Below are positions 1 through 12,600 of a stretch of 64,000 nt of DNA, one piece after another. The notes under the pieces were generated by a model that was not told where the DNA came from, did not search any database, and was given only the letters and a program-made list of their open reading frames with translations. Positions within the stretch are counted from its first letter, which is position 1. Each line of letters starts with the position of its first letter. Location: contig NW_027480438.1 in the NCBI RefSeq assembly GCF_051401765.1, forward strand, positions 4,836,001 through 4,900,000. The letters are read 5' to 3'. Both the position numbers and the translations under genes were made by a program. This stretch comes from Calliopsis andreniformis. Its lineage: Eukaryota > Arthropoda > Insecta > Hymenoptera > Andrenidae.

Positions 1-640
1 TCAATCTTCAATCCTCAACACCCAAACTTCAATCCTCAATCCCCAATCCTCAATCCTCAATCCTCATTCTTCAATCCTCAGTACCCAATCCTCAATCTTC
101 AATCCTCAATCCTCAATCCTCATCCTCAATCCTCAATCCTCAATCTACAATCCTCAATACTCAATCTTCAATCCTCAATCCTCAATCCTCAATCCTCAAT
201 CCTCAATCATCAATCCTCAATCTTCAATACTCAACCCTCAATCCTCAATCCTCAGTACTCATTCCTGAATCCTCATTCCTCAAACCTCAGTCCTCAAACC
301 TCAGTCCTCATCCTCACTTCTCAATTCTCAATCATCAATCCTCAATCCTCAATGTTCAATCCTCAATAATCAACCTCCTATCCTAGATCCTCAACCCCAA
401 TACACAATCCTTACTCCTCAATCTTCAATCCTCAATCCCCAGTCCTCAATCTTCAATCCTCAATGCTCAATACTCAATCCTCAATCCTCAGTCCTCAATC
501 CTCAATCCTCAGTCCACAACCCTCAATCCTCAATACTCAAACCTCAATCCTCAACCGTCAGTCCTCGTCCTCAATCCTCAACGCTCAATCCTCAATCCTC
601 AATCTTCAATCATCAACACTCAATCCTCAATCCTCAATAT
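1..640 (+). repeat. Diverged left portion of the array
   Basis: Bases 1-110 match the downstream half of the K module (compare about 2718 and 13568). The next 500 bases match no other place in the window closely. A degraded relative of the D block is visible at about 365-420 (CCTATCCTAGATCC, against CCAATCCTAGATCC in the other copies), together with unusual heptamers such as TCATTCC, TGAATCC and TCAAACC in close succession. A stop-free frame at 463-720 is a repeat by-product. From about 640 the sequence becomes the first arm of the large duplication. This portion looks older, or less homogenised, than the rest. Confidence 0.75.
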
Positions 641-1783
641 TCAACACACAACCCTCAACCATCAATTCTCAATACTCTACCATCAATCCTCAATTCTCAA
701 TACTCAATGGAATATCCTGAATTCTCATGGTTCAATACTCAATCCGCAATATTCAATAATCAAATCTCAATCCTCAAACATCAAATCTCAACACTCAATC
801 CTCAACAATCAGTCTTCTCCCTTGAATCCTCCATCCTCAATCCTCAATGCTCAAGCGTCAATCCTCAATCCTCAATCCTCAATCCTGAATCCTCAATAAT
901 CAGCCCTCATACCTCAATCCTGAATCCTCAATCCTGAATCCTCATTCTTCAGCCCTCAGTCCTCAACAATCAGTTGTCAATGCTCAATCCTCAATAGAAT
1001 ATCATCAATTCACTGTTTTCAATACTCAATGCTCAATCTGCAATCTTCAAATCTCTATCCACAAACATCAATTCTCATCACTCAACCCTCAACACTCAGT
1101 CCCCAATCCTCAATCTTTAATCCTCAATCCTCAATACTCAATCCTCAATCCTCAATCTTCAATCCTCAATACTCAATCTTCAATCCTCAATCCTCAATCC
1201 TCAATCCTCATTCCTCAATACTCAATCGTCAGTCTTCAATCCTCAACACTCAATCTTCAACCCTCAATCCCCAATCCTCAATCCCCAATCATCACTCTTC
1301 AATCCTCAATACCCAATCCTCAATCTTCCATCCTCAATCCTCAATCCTCAATTCTCAATCCTCAATCCTCAGTCCTCAGTCCTCAAACAGCAATCCTCAA
1401 CCCTCAGCCTTCATCCTCAATCCTCAATCTTCAATCCTCAATCCTCAATCCTCAATCTTCTATCTTCAATCCCCAATCCTCTATCATCAATCCCCAATTC
1501 TCAATCCTCAATCCTCAATCCTCAATCCTCAATCTTCAATCCTCAATACTCAATCTTCAATCTTCAATCCTCAATTCTCATTCCTCAATCCTCAATCCTC
1601 AATCCTCTATCTTCAATCCTCAACACTCAATCTTCAATCCTCAATCCCCAATCCTCAATCCCCAATCATCATTCTTCAATCCTCAATACCCAATCCTCAA
1701 TCTTCCATCCTCAATCCTCAATCCTCAATTCTCAATCCTCAATCCTCAATCCTCAACCCTCAATCCTCAGTCCTCAAACCTCA

Positions 1784-1970
1784 ATTCCGAATCCTCAATC
1801 CTGAATCCTCAATCTTCACCCCTCAGTCCGCAACAATCAATTGTCAATCCTCAATCCTCAATAGAATATCCTCAATTCACAGTTTTCAATACCCAATCCC
1901 CAACCTTCAATCTTCAAATCTAAATCCACAAACATCAATTCTCATCACTCAACCCTCAACACTCAGTCCT
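1784..1970 (+). repeat. Recurring non-heptamer island (AATAGAATATCC), representative copy
   Basis: About 187 bp where the heptamer pattern is weakest: ATTCCGAATCC, CAGTCCGCAACAATC, CAATTG, AATAGAATATCCTC, CACAGTTTTC, TCCACAAACATC and finally CACTCAGTCC. The ATAGAATATCC element sits at 1861, 3757, 8687, 12908, 15872, 17453, 18329, 21286, 23128, 25733, 28690, 29566, 32523, 34386, 35192, 38149, 40012, 43612, 45508, 48358, 53288, 56245, 57121, 60064, 60940 and 63897. The copies at 23128, 34386 and 40012 have CTCATTTCAC instead of CTCAATTCAC. It could be remnant ancestral sequence or a selected binding site; the sequence alone cannot tell. Confidence 0.9.
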
Positions 1971-3073
1971 CAATCTTCAATCCTCAATCCTCAATCCTCA
2001 ATCGTCAATCCTCAATCCCCAATTCTCTATCATCAATCCTCAATCCTCAATCCTCAATCCTCAATCCTCAATCCTCAGCCTTCAATCCTCAATACTCAAT
2101 CTTCAATCTTCAATCCTCAATCTTCAATCCTCAATCCTCAATCCGCAATCCTCAATCTTCAATACTCAATACTCAATCATCAATCCTCAATCCTCAATCC
2201 TGAAATCCTCAACCCTCAATATTCAACACACAACCCTCAACCTTCAATCCTCAATACTCAACCATCAATCCTCAATTCTCAATCCTCAATCCTCAGTCCT
2301 CAGTCCTCAAAAGGCAATCCTCAACCCTCAGCCTTCATCCTCAATCCTCAATCTTCAATCCTCAATCCTCAACCCTCAATCTTCTATCTTCAATCCCCAA
2401 TCCTCTATCATCAATCCTCAATCCTCAATCCTCAATCCTCAATCCTCAATCCTCAATCTTCAATCCTCAATACTCAATCTTCAATCTTCAATCCTCAATC
2501 CTCAATCCTCAATCCTCAATCCGCAATCCTCAATCTTCAATCCTCAATACTCAATCTTCAATCCTCAATCCTCAATCCTGAAATCCACAATCATCAATAT
2601 TCAACGCACAACCCTCAAACTTCAATCCTCAATACTCAACCATCAATCCTCAATTCTCAATACTCAATCGGCAGTCTTCAATCCTCAACACTCAATCTTC
2701 AATCCTCAATCCTCAATCTTCAATCCTCAACACCCAAACTTCAATCCTCAATCCCCAATCCTCAATCCTCAATCCTCATTCTTCAATCCTCAGTACCCAA
2801 TCCTCAATCTTCAATCCTCAATCCTCAATCCTCAATTCTCAATCCTCAATCCGCAGTCCTCAGTACTCAAACATCAATCCTCAATCGTCAGTCTTCACCC
2901 TCAATCCTCAATCTTCAATCCTCAATCCTCAATCTTCAATCTTGAATCCTCAATACACAATCTTCAATCCTCAATCCTCAGTCCTCAAATCTCTATTCTG
3001 AATCCTCAACCCTGAATCCACAATCTTCAGCCCACAGTCCTCAACAATCAGTTGTCAATCCTCAATCCTCAAT

Positions 3074-3083
3074 AGGATATCCT
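3074..3083. repeat. 10-bp palindrome AGGATATCCT in a sister island, representative copy
   Basis: A sister form of the island reads AATAGGATATCCTC and so gains a perfect 10-bp palindrome containing an EcoRV site. Copies start at 3074, 6601, 10822, 13925, 19346, 23640, 26750, 30583, 36209, 40524, 44825, 47675, 51202, 54305, 58124 and 61957. Each lies after the AGCCCACAGTCC marker, and in full K modules 496 bp after the K start. Confidence 0.9.
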
Positions 3084-3427
3084 CAATTCACAGTTTTCAA
3101 TACTCAATACTCAATCTGCAATCTTCCAACCTCTATCCACAAACATCAATTTTCACCACTCAACCCTCAACACTCAGTCCTCAATGTTTAATCCTCAATC
3201 CTCAATTCTCAATCTTCGATCCTCAATACTGAATCTTCAATCCTAAATACTCAATCCTCAATCATCAATCCTCAATCCTTAATCCTCAATCTTCAATCCT
3301 CAGCCTTCATCCTCAATCCTCAATCTTCAATCCTCAATCCTCAATCCTCAATCATCTATCTTCAATCCCCAATCCTCTATCATCAATCCTCAATTCTCAA
3401 TCCTCAATCCTCAATCCTCAATCCTCA

Positions 3428-5375
3428 ATCTTCAATCCTCAATACTCAATCTTCAATCTTCAATCCTCAATTCTCAATCCTCAATCCTCAATCCACAATC
3501 CTCTATCTTCAATCCTCAACACTCAATCTTCAATCCTCAATCCCCAATCCTCAATCCCCAATCATCATTCTTCAATCCTCAATACCCAATCGTCAATCTT
3601 CCATCCTCAATCCTCAATCCTCAATTCTCAATCCTCAATCCTCAATCCTCAACCCTCAATCCTCAGTCCTCAAACCTCAATTCCGAATCCTCAATCCTGA
3701 ATCCTCAATCTTCACCCCTCAGTCCGCAACAATCAATTGTGAATCCTCAATCCTCAATAGAATATCCTCAATTCACAGTTTTCAATACCCAATCCCCAAC
3801 CTTCAATCTTCAAATCTAAATCCACAAACATCAATTCTCATCACTCAACCCTCAACACTCAGTCCTCAAACATCAATCCTCAATCCTCAATCCTCAATCG
3901 TAAATCCTCAATCCCCAATTCTCTATCATCAATCCTCAATCCTCAATCCTCAATCCTCAATCCTCAATCCTCAGCCTTCAATCCTCAATACTCAATCTTC
4001 AATCTTCAATCCTCAATCCTCAATCCTCAATCCTCAATCCGCAATCCTCAATCTTCAATACTCAATACTCAATCATCAATCCTCAATCCTCAATCCTGAA
4101 ATCCTCAACCCTCAATATTCAACACACAACCCTCAACCTTCAATCCTCAATACTCAACCATCAATCCTCAATTCTCAATGCTCAATAGAATATCCTGAAT
4201 TCTCTGTTTTCAATACTCAATACTCAACCTTCAATCATCAAGTCTCCAACCACAAACATCAATTCTGATCACTCAACCCTCAACACTCAGTCCTCAATCT
4301 TCAACCCGCAGTCCTCAATACTCAATCCTCAGTCCTCAGTCCTCAATCTTCAATACTCAATCCTCAATCCTATAATCCTCAATCCTCAATATTCAACACA
4401 CAAGCCTCAAACATCAATCCTCAATACTCAACCATCAATCCTCAATTCTCAATACTCAATAGAATATCCTGAATTCTCAGTTTTCAATACTCAATCCTCA
4501 ATCTTCAATCTTCAAGTCTCCATCCACAAACATCTATTCTCATCACTCAGCCCTCAACAATCAGTCCTCAATCTTCAATCCTCAAACCTCAATCCTCAAT
4601 CTTCAATCCTCGATACTCAATCTTCAATCCTCAATCCTCAATCCTCAATCCTCAATCCTCATTCTTCAATCCTCAATCCTCAATCCTCAATCTGCAATCC
4701 TCAATACTCAATCCTCAATCCTGAATCGTCAATCCTCAAACCCCAATCCTCTATCATCAATACTCAACCCTCAATCCTCAATCCTCAATCCTCAATCCTC
4801 AATCTTCAATCCTCAGTACTCAATCTTCTATCTGCAATCCTCAATCCTCAATCCTCAATCCTCAATCCGCAATCCGCAATCCTCAATCCTCAATCCTCAA
4901 TCCTCAATCCGCACTCATCAATCCTCAATCCTCATTCTTCAATCCTCAATCCTCAATCCCCAATCTTCTATCTTCAATCCCCAATCCTCTATCATCAATC
5001 CTCAAACCTCAATCCTCAATCCTCAATCCTCAATCCTCAATCTTCAATCCTCAATGCTCAATCTTCAATCTTCAATCCTCAATCCTCAATCCTCAATCCT
5101 CAATCCGCAATCCTCAATCTTCAATCCTCAATACTCAATCTTCAATCCTCAATCCTCAATCGTGAAATCCACAATCATCAATATTCAACACACAACCCTC
5201 AAACTTCAATCCTCAATACTCAACCATCAATCCTCAATTCTCAATACTCAATCGGCAGTCTTCAATCCTCATCACTCAATCTTCAATCCTCAATCCGCAA
5301 TCCTCATTCTCAATCCTCAATCCTCAATCTACAATCCTCAATACTCAATCTTCAATCCTCAATCCTGAATCCTCA
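3428..5375 (+). repeat. Island-rich segment between modules, first copy
   Basis: It matches about 48029-49976 at an offset of 44,601 bp. It carries a canonical island (AATAGAATATCC at 3757), two EcoRI-type islands (around 4185 and 4459; GAATTC at 4197-4202), and a K-like block at about 5164 reading CGTGAAATCCACAATC without a HindIII site. The marker CGTAAATCC near 3900 recurs only at about 48500 and ties the two arms together. The stop-free frame at 5054-5368 is a repeat by-product. Confidence 0.85.
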
Positions 5376-8300
5376 ATCCTCAATCCTCAATCCTCAATCA
5401 GCGATACTCAATCTTCAATAATCAGTCCTCTATCCTCAATCCTCAATCCCCAATACTCAACCTTCGATCCTCAATTCTCAATACTCAATAGAATATCCTG
5501 AAATCTCAGGATTCAATGCTCAAACATCAATCCTCAACCCTCAGCCCTCATTCTCAAACCTCAACCCTCAATCCTCAGTCCTCAATCCTCAATCCCCAAT
5601 TCTCAATCTACAATCCTCAAGCCTCAATCCTCAATCCTCAATCCTCAATCTTCAGTCCTCGATACTCAATCCTCAATCCTCAATCCTCAATCCTTAATCC
5701 TCAATCCTCAATACTCAATCCTCAAAGTTCAAAACACAACCCTCAACCATCAATCCTCAATACTCAACCGTCAATCCTCAATTCTCAATACTCAATAGAG
5801 TATCCTGAATTCTCATGTTTCAATACTCAATCCACAATACTCAATAATCAAATCTCAATCGTCAAACATCAATTCTCAACACTCAATCCTCAACACTCAG
5901 TCCTCTCTCTTCAATCTTCCATCCTCAATCCTCTATCCTCAAGCGTCAATCCTCAATCCTCAATCCACAACCCTCAATCCTCAGTCCTCAAACCTCAATT
6001 CCGAATCCTCAATCCTGAATCCTCAATCTCCATCCCTCAGTCCGCAAACATCAATTGTCAATCCTCAATCATCAATAGCATATCCACAATTCACAGTTTT
6101 CAATATTCAATCCCCAATCTTCAATCTTCAAATCTCAATCCACAAACATCAATTCTCATCACTCAACCCTCAACACTCAGTCCTCAATCTTCAAACCTCA
6201 ATCCTCAAACCTCAATCGTCAATCCTCAATCCCCAATCCTCTGTCATCAATCCTCTATTCTCAATCCTCAATCCTCAATCCTCAATCCTCAATCTTCAAT
6301 CCTCAATACCTAATCTTCAATCCTCAATCCTGAATCCTCAATCCTCAATCCTCAATCCGCAGTCCTCAGTCCTGAAACATCAATCCTCAACCGTCAGTCT
6401 TCACCCTCAATCCTCAATCCTCAATCCTCAATCCTCAATCCTCAATCCTCAATCCTCAATCTTCAATCTTGAATCCTCAATACACAATCTTCAATCTTCA
6501 ATCCGCAGTCCTCAAATCTCAATTCTGAATCCTCAATCCTGAATCCACAATCTTCAGCCCACAGTCCTCAACAATCTGTTGTCAATCCTCAATCCTCAAT
6601 AGGATATCCTCAATTCACAGTTTTCAATACTCAATACTCAATCTGCAATCTTCCAACCTCTATCCACAAACATCAATTTTCATCACTCAACCCTCAACAC
6701 TCAGTCCTCAATGTTCAATCCTCAATCCTCAATTCTCAATCTTCGATCCTCAATACTGAATCTTCAATCCTCAATACTCAATCCTCAATCATCAATCCTC
6801 AATCCTTAATCCTCAATCTTCAATCCTCAGTCCCCAATCCTCAATCTTCAATCCTCAATCCTCAATCCTCATCCTCAATCCTCAATCCTCAATCTACAAT
6901 CCTCAATACTCAATCTTCAATCCTCAATCCTGAATCCTCAATCCTCAATCCTCAATCCTCAATCAGCGATACTCAATCTTCAATAATCAGTCCTCTATCC
7001 TCAATCCTCAATCCTCAATGCTCAACCATCGATCCTCAATTCTCAATACTCAATAGAATATCCTGAAATCTCAGGATTCAATGCTCAAACATCAATCCTC
7101 AACGCTCAGCCCTCATTCTCAATCCTCAATCCTCAATCCTCAATCCTCAATGCTCAATCTTCAATCCTCAATCCTCAATTCTCAGTCCTCAATACTCAAT
7201 CCTCAATCGTCAATCCTCAATCCCCAATCCTCAATCTACAATCCTCAATCCTCAATCCTCAACCCTCAATCCTCAATCTTCAGTCCTCAATACTCAATCT
7301 TCAATCCTCAATCCTCAATCCTTAATCCTCAATCCTCAATATTCAATCCTCAATACTCAATCTTCAATCCTCAATCCTCAATCCTCAATCCTCAGTCCTC
7401 AGACCTCAAACATCAATATTCAACCCTCAGTCCTCGTTCAAAATCCACAACACTCAATCCTCAATCCTCGATCTTCAATCATCAATATTCAATCTTCAAT
7501 CCTCAATCCTCAATCCTCAATCCTCAATCCTCAATCCTCAATCTTCAATCCTCAATCCACAATCCTCAATCCTCAATCCTCAATCTTCAATCCTCAACAC
7601 TCAATCTTCAGTCCTCAATCCTCAATACTCAACCATCAATCCTCAATTCTCAATACTCAATAGAATATCCGGAATTCTCAGGATTCAATACTCAAACGTC
7701 AATCCTCAGCCCTCAGCCCTCATTCTGAATCCTCAATCCTCAATCCTCAATCCTCAATTATCAATCCTCAATCCTCAACCCTCAGTCCTCATCCTCAACT
7801 CTCAATTCTCAATCCTCAATCCTCAATCCTCAATCTTCAATCCTTAATAATCTATCTCCAATCCTAGATCCCCAATCCCCAATCCTCAATCCTTAATCCG
7901 CAATCTTCAATCCTCAATCCCCAGTCCTCAATCTTAAATCCTCAATCCTCAACACTCAATCCTCTATCCTCAATCTTCAATCATCATTACTCAATCTACA
8001 ATCCTCAATCCTCATCCTTCAATCCTCAATCCTCAATTCTCAATCCTTAATACTCAGTCCTCAATCGTCAATCCTCAATCCCCAATCCTCAATCTTCAAT
8101 CCTCAATTCTCAATCCTCAATCCTCAATCCTCATTATTCAATCCTCAATACTCAATCTTCAATCCTCAATCCTCAATACTCAATCTGCAATCCTCAATAC
8201 TCAATCCTCAATCCTCAATCGTCAATCCTCAAACCCCAATCCTCTATCATTAATACTCAATCCTCAATCCTCAATCCTCAATCTTCTATCTTCAATCCCC

Positions 8301-9600
8301 AATCCTCTATCATCAATCCTCAATTCTCAATCCTCAATCCTCAATCCTCAATCCTCAATCTTCAATCCTCAATACTCAATCTTCAATCTTCAATCCTCAA
8401 TTCTCAGTCCTCAATCCTCAATCCTCAATCCCCTATCTTCAATCCTCAACCCTCAATCTTCAATCCTCAATCCCCAATCCTCAATCCCCAATCATCATTC
8501 TTCAATCCTCAATACCCAATCCTCAATCTTCCATCCTCAATCCTCAATCCTCAATTCTCAATCCTCAATCCTCAATCCTCAACCCTCAATCCTCAGTCCT
8601 CAAACCTCAATTCCGAATCCTCAATCCTGAATCCTCAATCTTCACCCCTCAGTCCGCAACAATCAATTGTCAATCCTCAATCCTCAATAGAATATCCTCA
8701 ATTCACAGTTTTCAATACCCAATCCCCAACCTTCAATCTTCAAATCTAAATCCACAAACATCAATTCTCATCACTCAACCCTCAACACTCAGTCCTCAAT
8801 CTTCAATCCTCAATCCTCAATCCTAAATCGTCAATCCTCAATCCCCAATCCTCAATCCTCAATCTTCAATCCTCAGTACTCAATCTTCTATCTGCAATCC
8901 TCAATCCTCAATCCTCAATCCTCAATCCGCAATCCGCAATCCTCAATCCTCAATCCTCAATCCTCACTCATCAATCCTCAATCCTCATTCTTCAATCCTC
9001 AATCCTCAATCCTCAATCCTCAATCTGCAATCCTCAATACTCAATCCTCAATCCTCAATCCTCAATCCTCAATCCTCAATCCTCAATCTTCAATCCTCAA
9101 TACTCAATCTTCAATCTTCAATCCTCAATCCTCAATCCTCAATCCTCAATCCGCAATCCTCAATCTTCAATCCTCAATACTCAATCTTCAATCCTCAATC
9201 CTCAATCGTGAAATCCACAATCATCAATATTCAACACACAACCCTCAAGCTTCAATCCTCAATACTCAAACATCAATCCTCAATTCTCAATACTCAATCG
9301 GCAGTCTTCAATCCTCAACACTCAATCTTCAATCCTCAATCCTCAATCTTCAATCCTCAACACCCAAACTTCAATCCTCAATCCCCAATCCTCAATCCTC
9401 AATCCTCATTCTTCAATCCTCAGTACCCAATCCTCAATCTTCAATCCTCAATCCTCAATCCTCAATTCTCAATCCTCAATCCGCAGTCCTCAGTCCTCAA
9501 ACATCAATCCTCAATCGTCAGTCTTCACCCTCAATCCTCAATCCTCAATCCTCAATCCTCAATCTTCAATCTTGAATCCTCAACACACAATCCTCAATCC
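5376..9600 (+). repeat. 4,221-bp higher-order unit, copy A
   Basis: Landmarks recur exactly 4,221 bp downstream: the AGCGATACTC marker (5400 and 9621), the block starting at 5516 (9737), the block at 7081 (11302) and the K block at 9208 (13429). 4,221 is exactly 603 heptamers. The two long stop-free translations in it (5516-6313 and 7081-7728) are identical between copies A and B. Inside are islands at about 5489, 5796 (AATAGAGTATCC), 6074, 6601 (palindrome), 7052, 7660 (TCCGGAATTC) and 8687. The boundaries are uncertain by some tens of bases because they fall in perfect heptamer runs. Confidence 0.92.
9208..9260 (+). repeat. K block with HindIII site, representative copy
   Basis: The block reads GTGAAATCCACAATC, then ATTCAACACACAACCC, then AAGCTT. 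K starts are 9208, 13429, 18850, 26254, 30087, 35713, 53809, 57628 and 61461, with AAGCTT 39 bp into each. Related blocks near 2578, 5164, 44330, 47170 and 49765 have CAAACTTC and no HindIII site. It is the most useful anchor for measuring long-period spacing: 4,221, 5,421, 7,404, 3,833, 5,626, 18,096, 3,819 and 3,833 bp. Confidence 0.92.
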
Positions 9601-12600
9601 TCAATCCTCAATCCTCAATCAGCGATACTCAATCTTCAATAATCAGTCCTCTATCCTCAATCCTCAATCCCCAATACTCAACCTTCGATCCTCAATTCTC
9701 AATACTCAATAGAATATCCTGAAATCTCAGGATTCAATGCTCAAACATCAATCCTCAACCCTCAGCCCTCATTCTCAAACCTCAACCCTCAATCCTCAGT
9801 CCTCAATCCTCAATCCCCAATTCTCAATCTACAATCCTCAAGCCTCAATCCTCAATCCTCAATCCTCAATCTTCAGTCCTCGATACTCAATCCTCAATCC
9901 TCAATCCTCAATCCTTAATCCTCAATCCTCAATACTCAATCCTCAAAGTTCAAAACACAACCCTCAACCATCAATCCTCAATACTCAACCGTCAATCCTC
10001 AATTCTCAATACTCAATAGAGTATCCTGAATTCTCATGTTTCAATACTCAATCCACAATACTCAATAATCAAATCTCAATCGTCAAACATCAATTCTCAA
10101 CACTCAATCCTCAACACTCAGTCCTCTCTCTTCAATCTTCCATCCTCAATCCTCTATCCTCAAGCGTCAATCCTCAATCCTCAATCCACAACCCTCAATC
10201 CTCAGTCCTCAAACCTCAATTCCGAATCCTCAATCCTGAATCCTCAATCTCCATCCCTCAGTCCGCAAACATCAATTGTCAATCCTCAATCATCAATAGC
10301 ATATCCACAATTCACAGTTTTCAATATTCAATCCCCAATCTTCAATCTTCAAATCTCAATCCACAAACATCAATTCTCATCACTCAACCCTCAACACTCA
10401 GTCCTCAATCTTCAAACCTCAATCCTCAAACCTCAATCGTCAATCCTCAATCCCCAATCCTCTGTCATCAATCCTCTATTCTCAATCCTCAATCCTCAAT
10501 CCTCAATCCTCAATCTTCAATCCTCAATACCTAATCTTCAATCCTCAATCCTGAATCCTCAATCCTCAATCCTCAATCCGCAGTCCTCAGTCCTGAAACA
10601 TCAATCCTCAACCGTCAGTCTTCACCCTCAATCCTCAATCCTCAATCCTCAATCCTCAATCCTCAATCCTCAATCCTCAATCTTCAATCTTGAATCCTCA
10701 ATACACAATCTTCAATCTTCAATCCGCAGTCCTCAAATCTCAATTCTGAATCCTCAATCCTGAATCCACAATCTTCAGCCCACAGTCCTCAACAATCTGT
10801 TGTCAATCCTCAATCCTCAATAGGATATCCTCAATTCACAGTTTTCAATACTCAATACTCAATCTGCAATCTTCCAACCTCTATCCACAAACATCAATTT
10901 TCATCACTCAACCCTCAACACTCAGTCCTCAATGTTCAATCCTCAATCCTCAATTCTCAATCTTCGATCCTCAATACTGAATCTTCAATCCTCAATACTC
11001 AATCCTCAATCATCAATCCTCAATCCTTAATCCTCAATCTTCAATCCTCAGTCCCCAATCCTCAATCTTCAATCCTCAATCCTCAATCCTCATCCTCAAT
11101 CCTCAATCCTCAATCTACAATCCTCAATACTCAATCTTCAATCCTCAATCCTGAATCCTCAATCCTCAATCCTCAATCCTCAATCAGCGATACTCAATCT
11201 TCAATAATCAGTCCTCTATCCTCAATCCTCAATCCTCAATGCTCAACCATCGATCCTCAATTCTCAATACTCAATAGAATATCCTGAAATCTCAGGATTC
11301 AATGCTCAAACATCAATCCTCAACGCTCAGCCCTCATTCTCAATCCTCAATCCTCAATCCTCAATCCTCAATGCTCAATCTTCAATCCTCAATCCTCAAT
11401 TCTCAGTCCTCAATACTCAATCCTCAATCGTCAATCCTCAATCCCCAATCCTCAATCTACAATCCTCAATCCTCAATCCTCAACCCTCAATCCTCAATCT
11501 TCAGTCCTCAATACTCAATCTTCAATCCTCAATCCTCAATCCTTAATCCTCAATCCTCAATATTCAATCCTCAATACTCAATCTTCAATCCTCAATCCTC
11601 AATCCTCAATCCTCAGTCCTCAGACCTCAAACATCAATATTCAACCCTCAGTCCTCGTTCAAAATCCACAACACTCAATCCTCAATCCTCGATCTTCAAT
11701 CATCAATATTCAATCTTCAATCCTCAATCCTCAATCCTCAATCCTCAATCCTCAATCCTCAATCTTCAATCCTCAATCCACAATCCTCAATCCTCAATCC
11801 TCAATCTTCAATCCTCAACACTCAATCTTCAGTCCTCAATCCTCAATACTCAACCATCAATCCTCAATTCTCAATACTCAATAGAATATCCGGAATTCTC
11901 AGGATTCAATACTCAAACGTCAATCCTCAGCCCTCAGCCCTCATTCTGAATCCTCAATCCTCAATCCTCAATCCTCAATTATCAATCCTCAATCCTCAAC
12001 CCTCAGTCCTCATCCTCAACTCTCAATTCTCAATCCTCAATCCTCAATCCTCAATCTTCAATCCTTAATAATCTATCTCCAATCCTAGATCCCCAATCCC
12101 CAATCCTCAATCCTTAATCCGCAATCTTCAATCCTCAATCCCCAGTCCTCAATCTTAAATCCTCAATCCTCAACACTCAATCCTCTATCCTCAATCTTCA
12201 ATCATCATTACTCAATCTACAATCCTCAATCCTCATCCTTCAATCCTCAATCCTCAATTCTCAATCCTTAATACTCAGTCCTCAATCGTCAATCCTCAAT
12301 CCCCAATCCTCAATCTTCAATCCTCAATTCTCAATCCTCAATCCTCAATCCTCATTATTCAATCCTCAATACTCAATCTTCAATCCTCAATCCTCAATAC
12401 TCAATCTGCAATCCTCAATACTCAATCCTCAATCCTCAATCGTCAATCCTCAAACCCCAATCCTCTATCATTAATACTCAATCCTCAATCCTCAATCCTC
12501 AATCTTCTATCTTCAATCCCCAATCCTCTATCATCAATCCTCAATTCTCAATCCTCAATCCTCAATCCTCAATCCTCAATCTTCAATCCTCAATACTCAA

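Larger units (their letters stand above)
640..3427 (+). repeat. 638-codon module, first copy
   Basis: This segment recurs at about 42391-45178 at a constant offset of 41,751 bp. Landmarks in order: an EcoRI site (GAATTC, 719-724) in an island reading AATGGAATATCC; a diverged island near 990; a canonical island with AATAGAATATCC at 1861; a K-like block near 2578 that lacks the HindIII site; and the palindromic island AGGATATCCT at 3074-3083. It holds the longest stop-free stretch, 1029-2945, which translates as SSILNPQ-type heptads only. The translation differs from the second copy by one residue (P against A, nucleotide C against G at 44200). It is not a credible gene: no start context, domain or non-repeat residues. 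Confidence 0.9.

Noticed and set aside
1784..1970. Island as a transposon remnant
   Set aside because: No terminal inverted repeats, target-site duplication or coding trace was seen, and its edges grade into heptamers. More likely diverged satellite sequence.
1029..2945. A 638-codon protein gene, with other frames of 64-265 codons
   Set aside because: All encode only SSILNPQ-type heptads, occur in any + frame, begin wherever a variant heptamer makes ATG and end wherever one makes a stop. No domain, signal or non-repeat sequence supports a gene.
5796..5830. TATA-like or promoter elements in the AT-rich islands
   Set aside because: ATAGAATATCC and AGAGTATCC resemble no core promoter closely, and nothing downstream looks like a gene.
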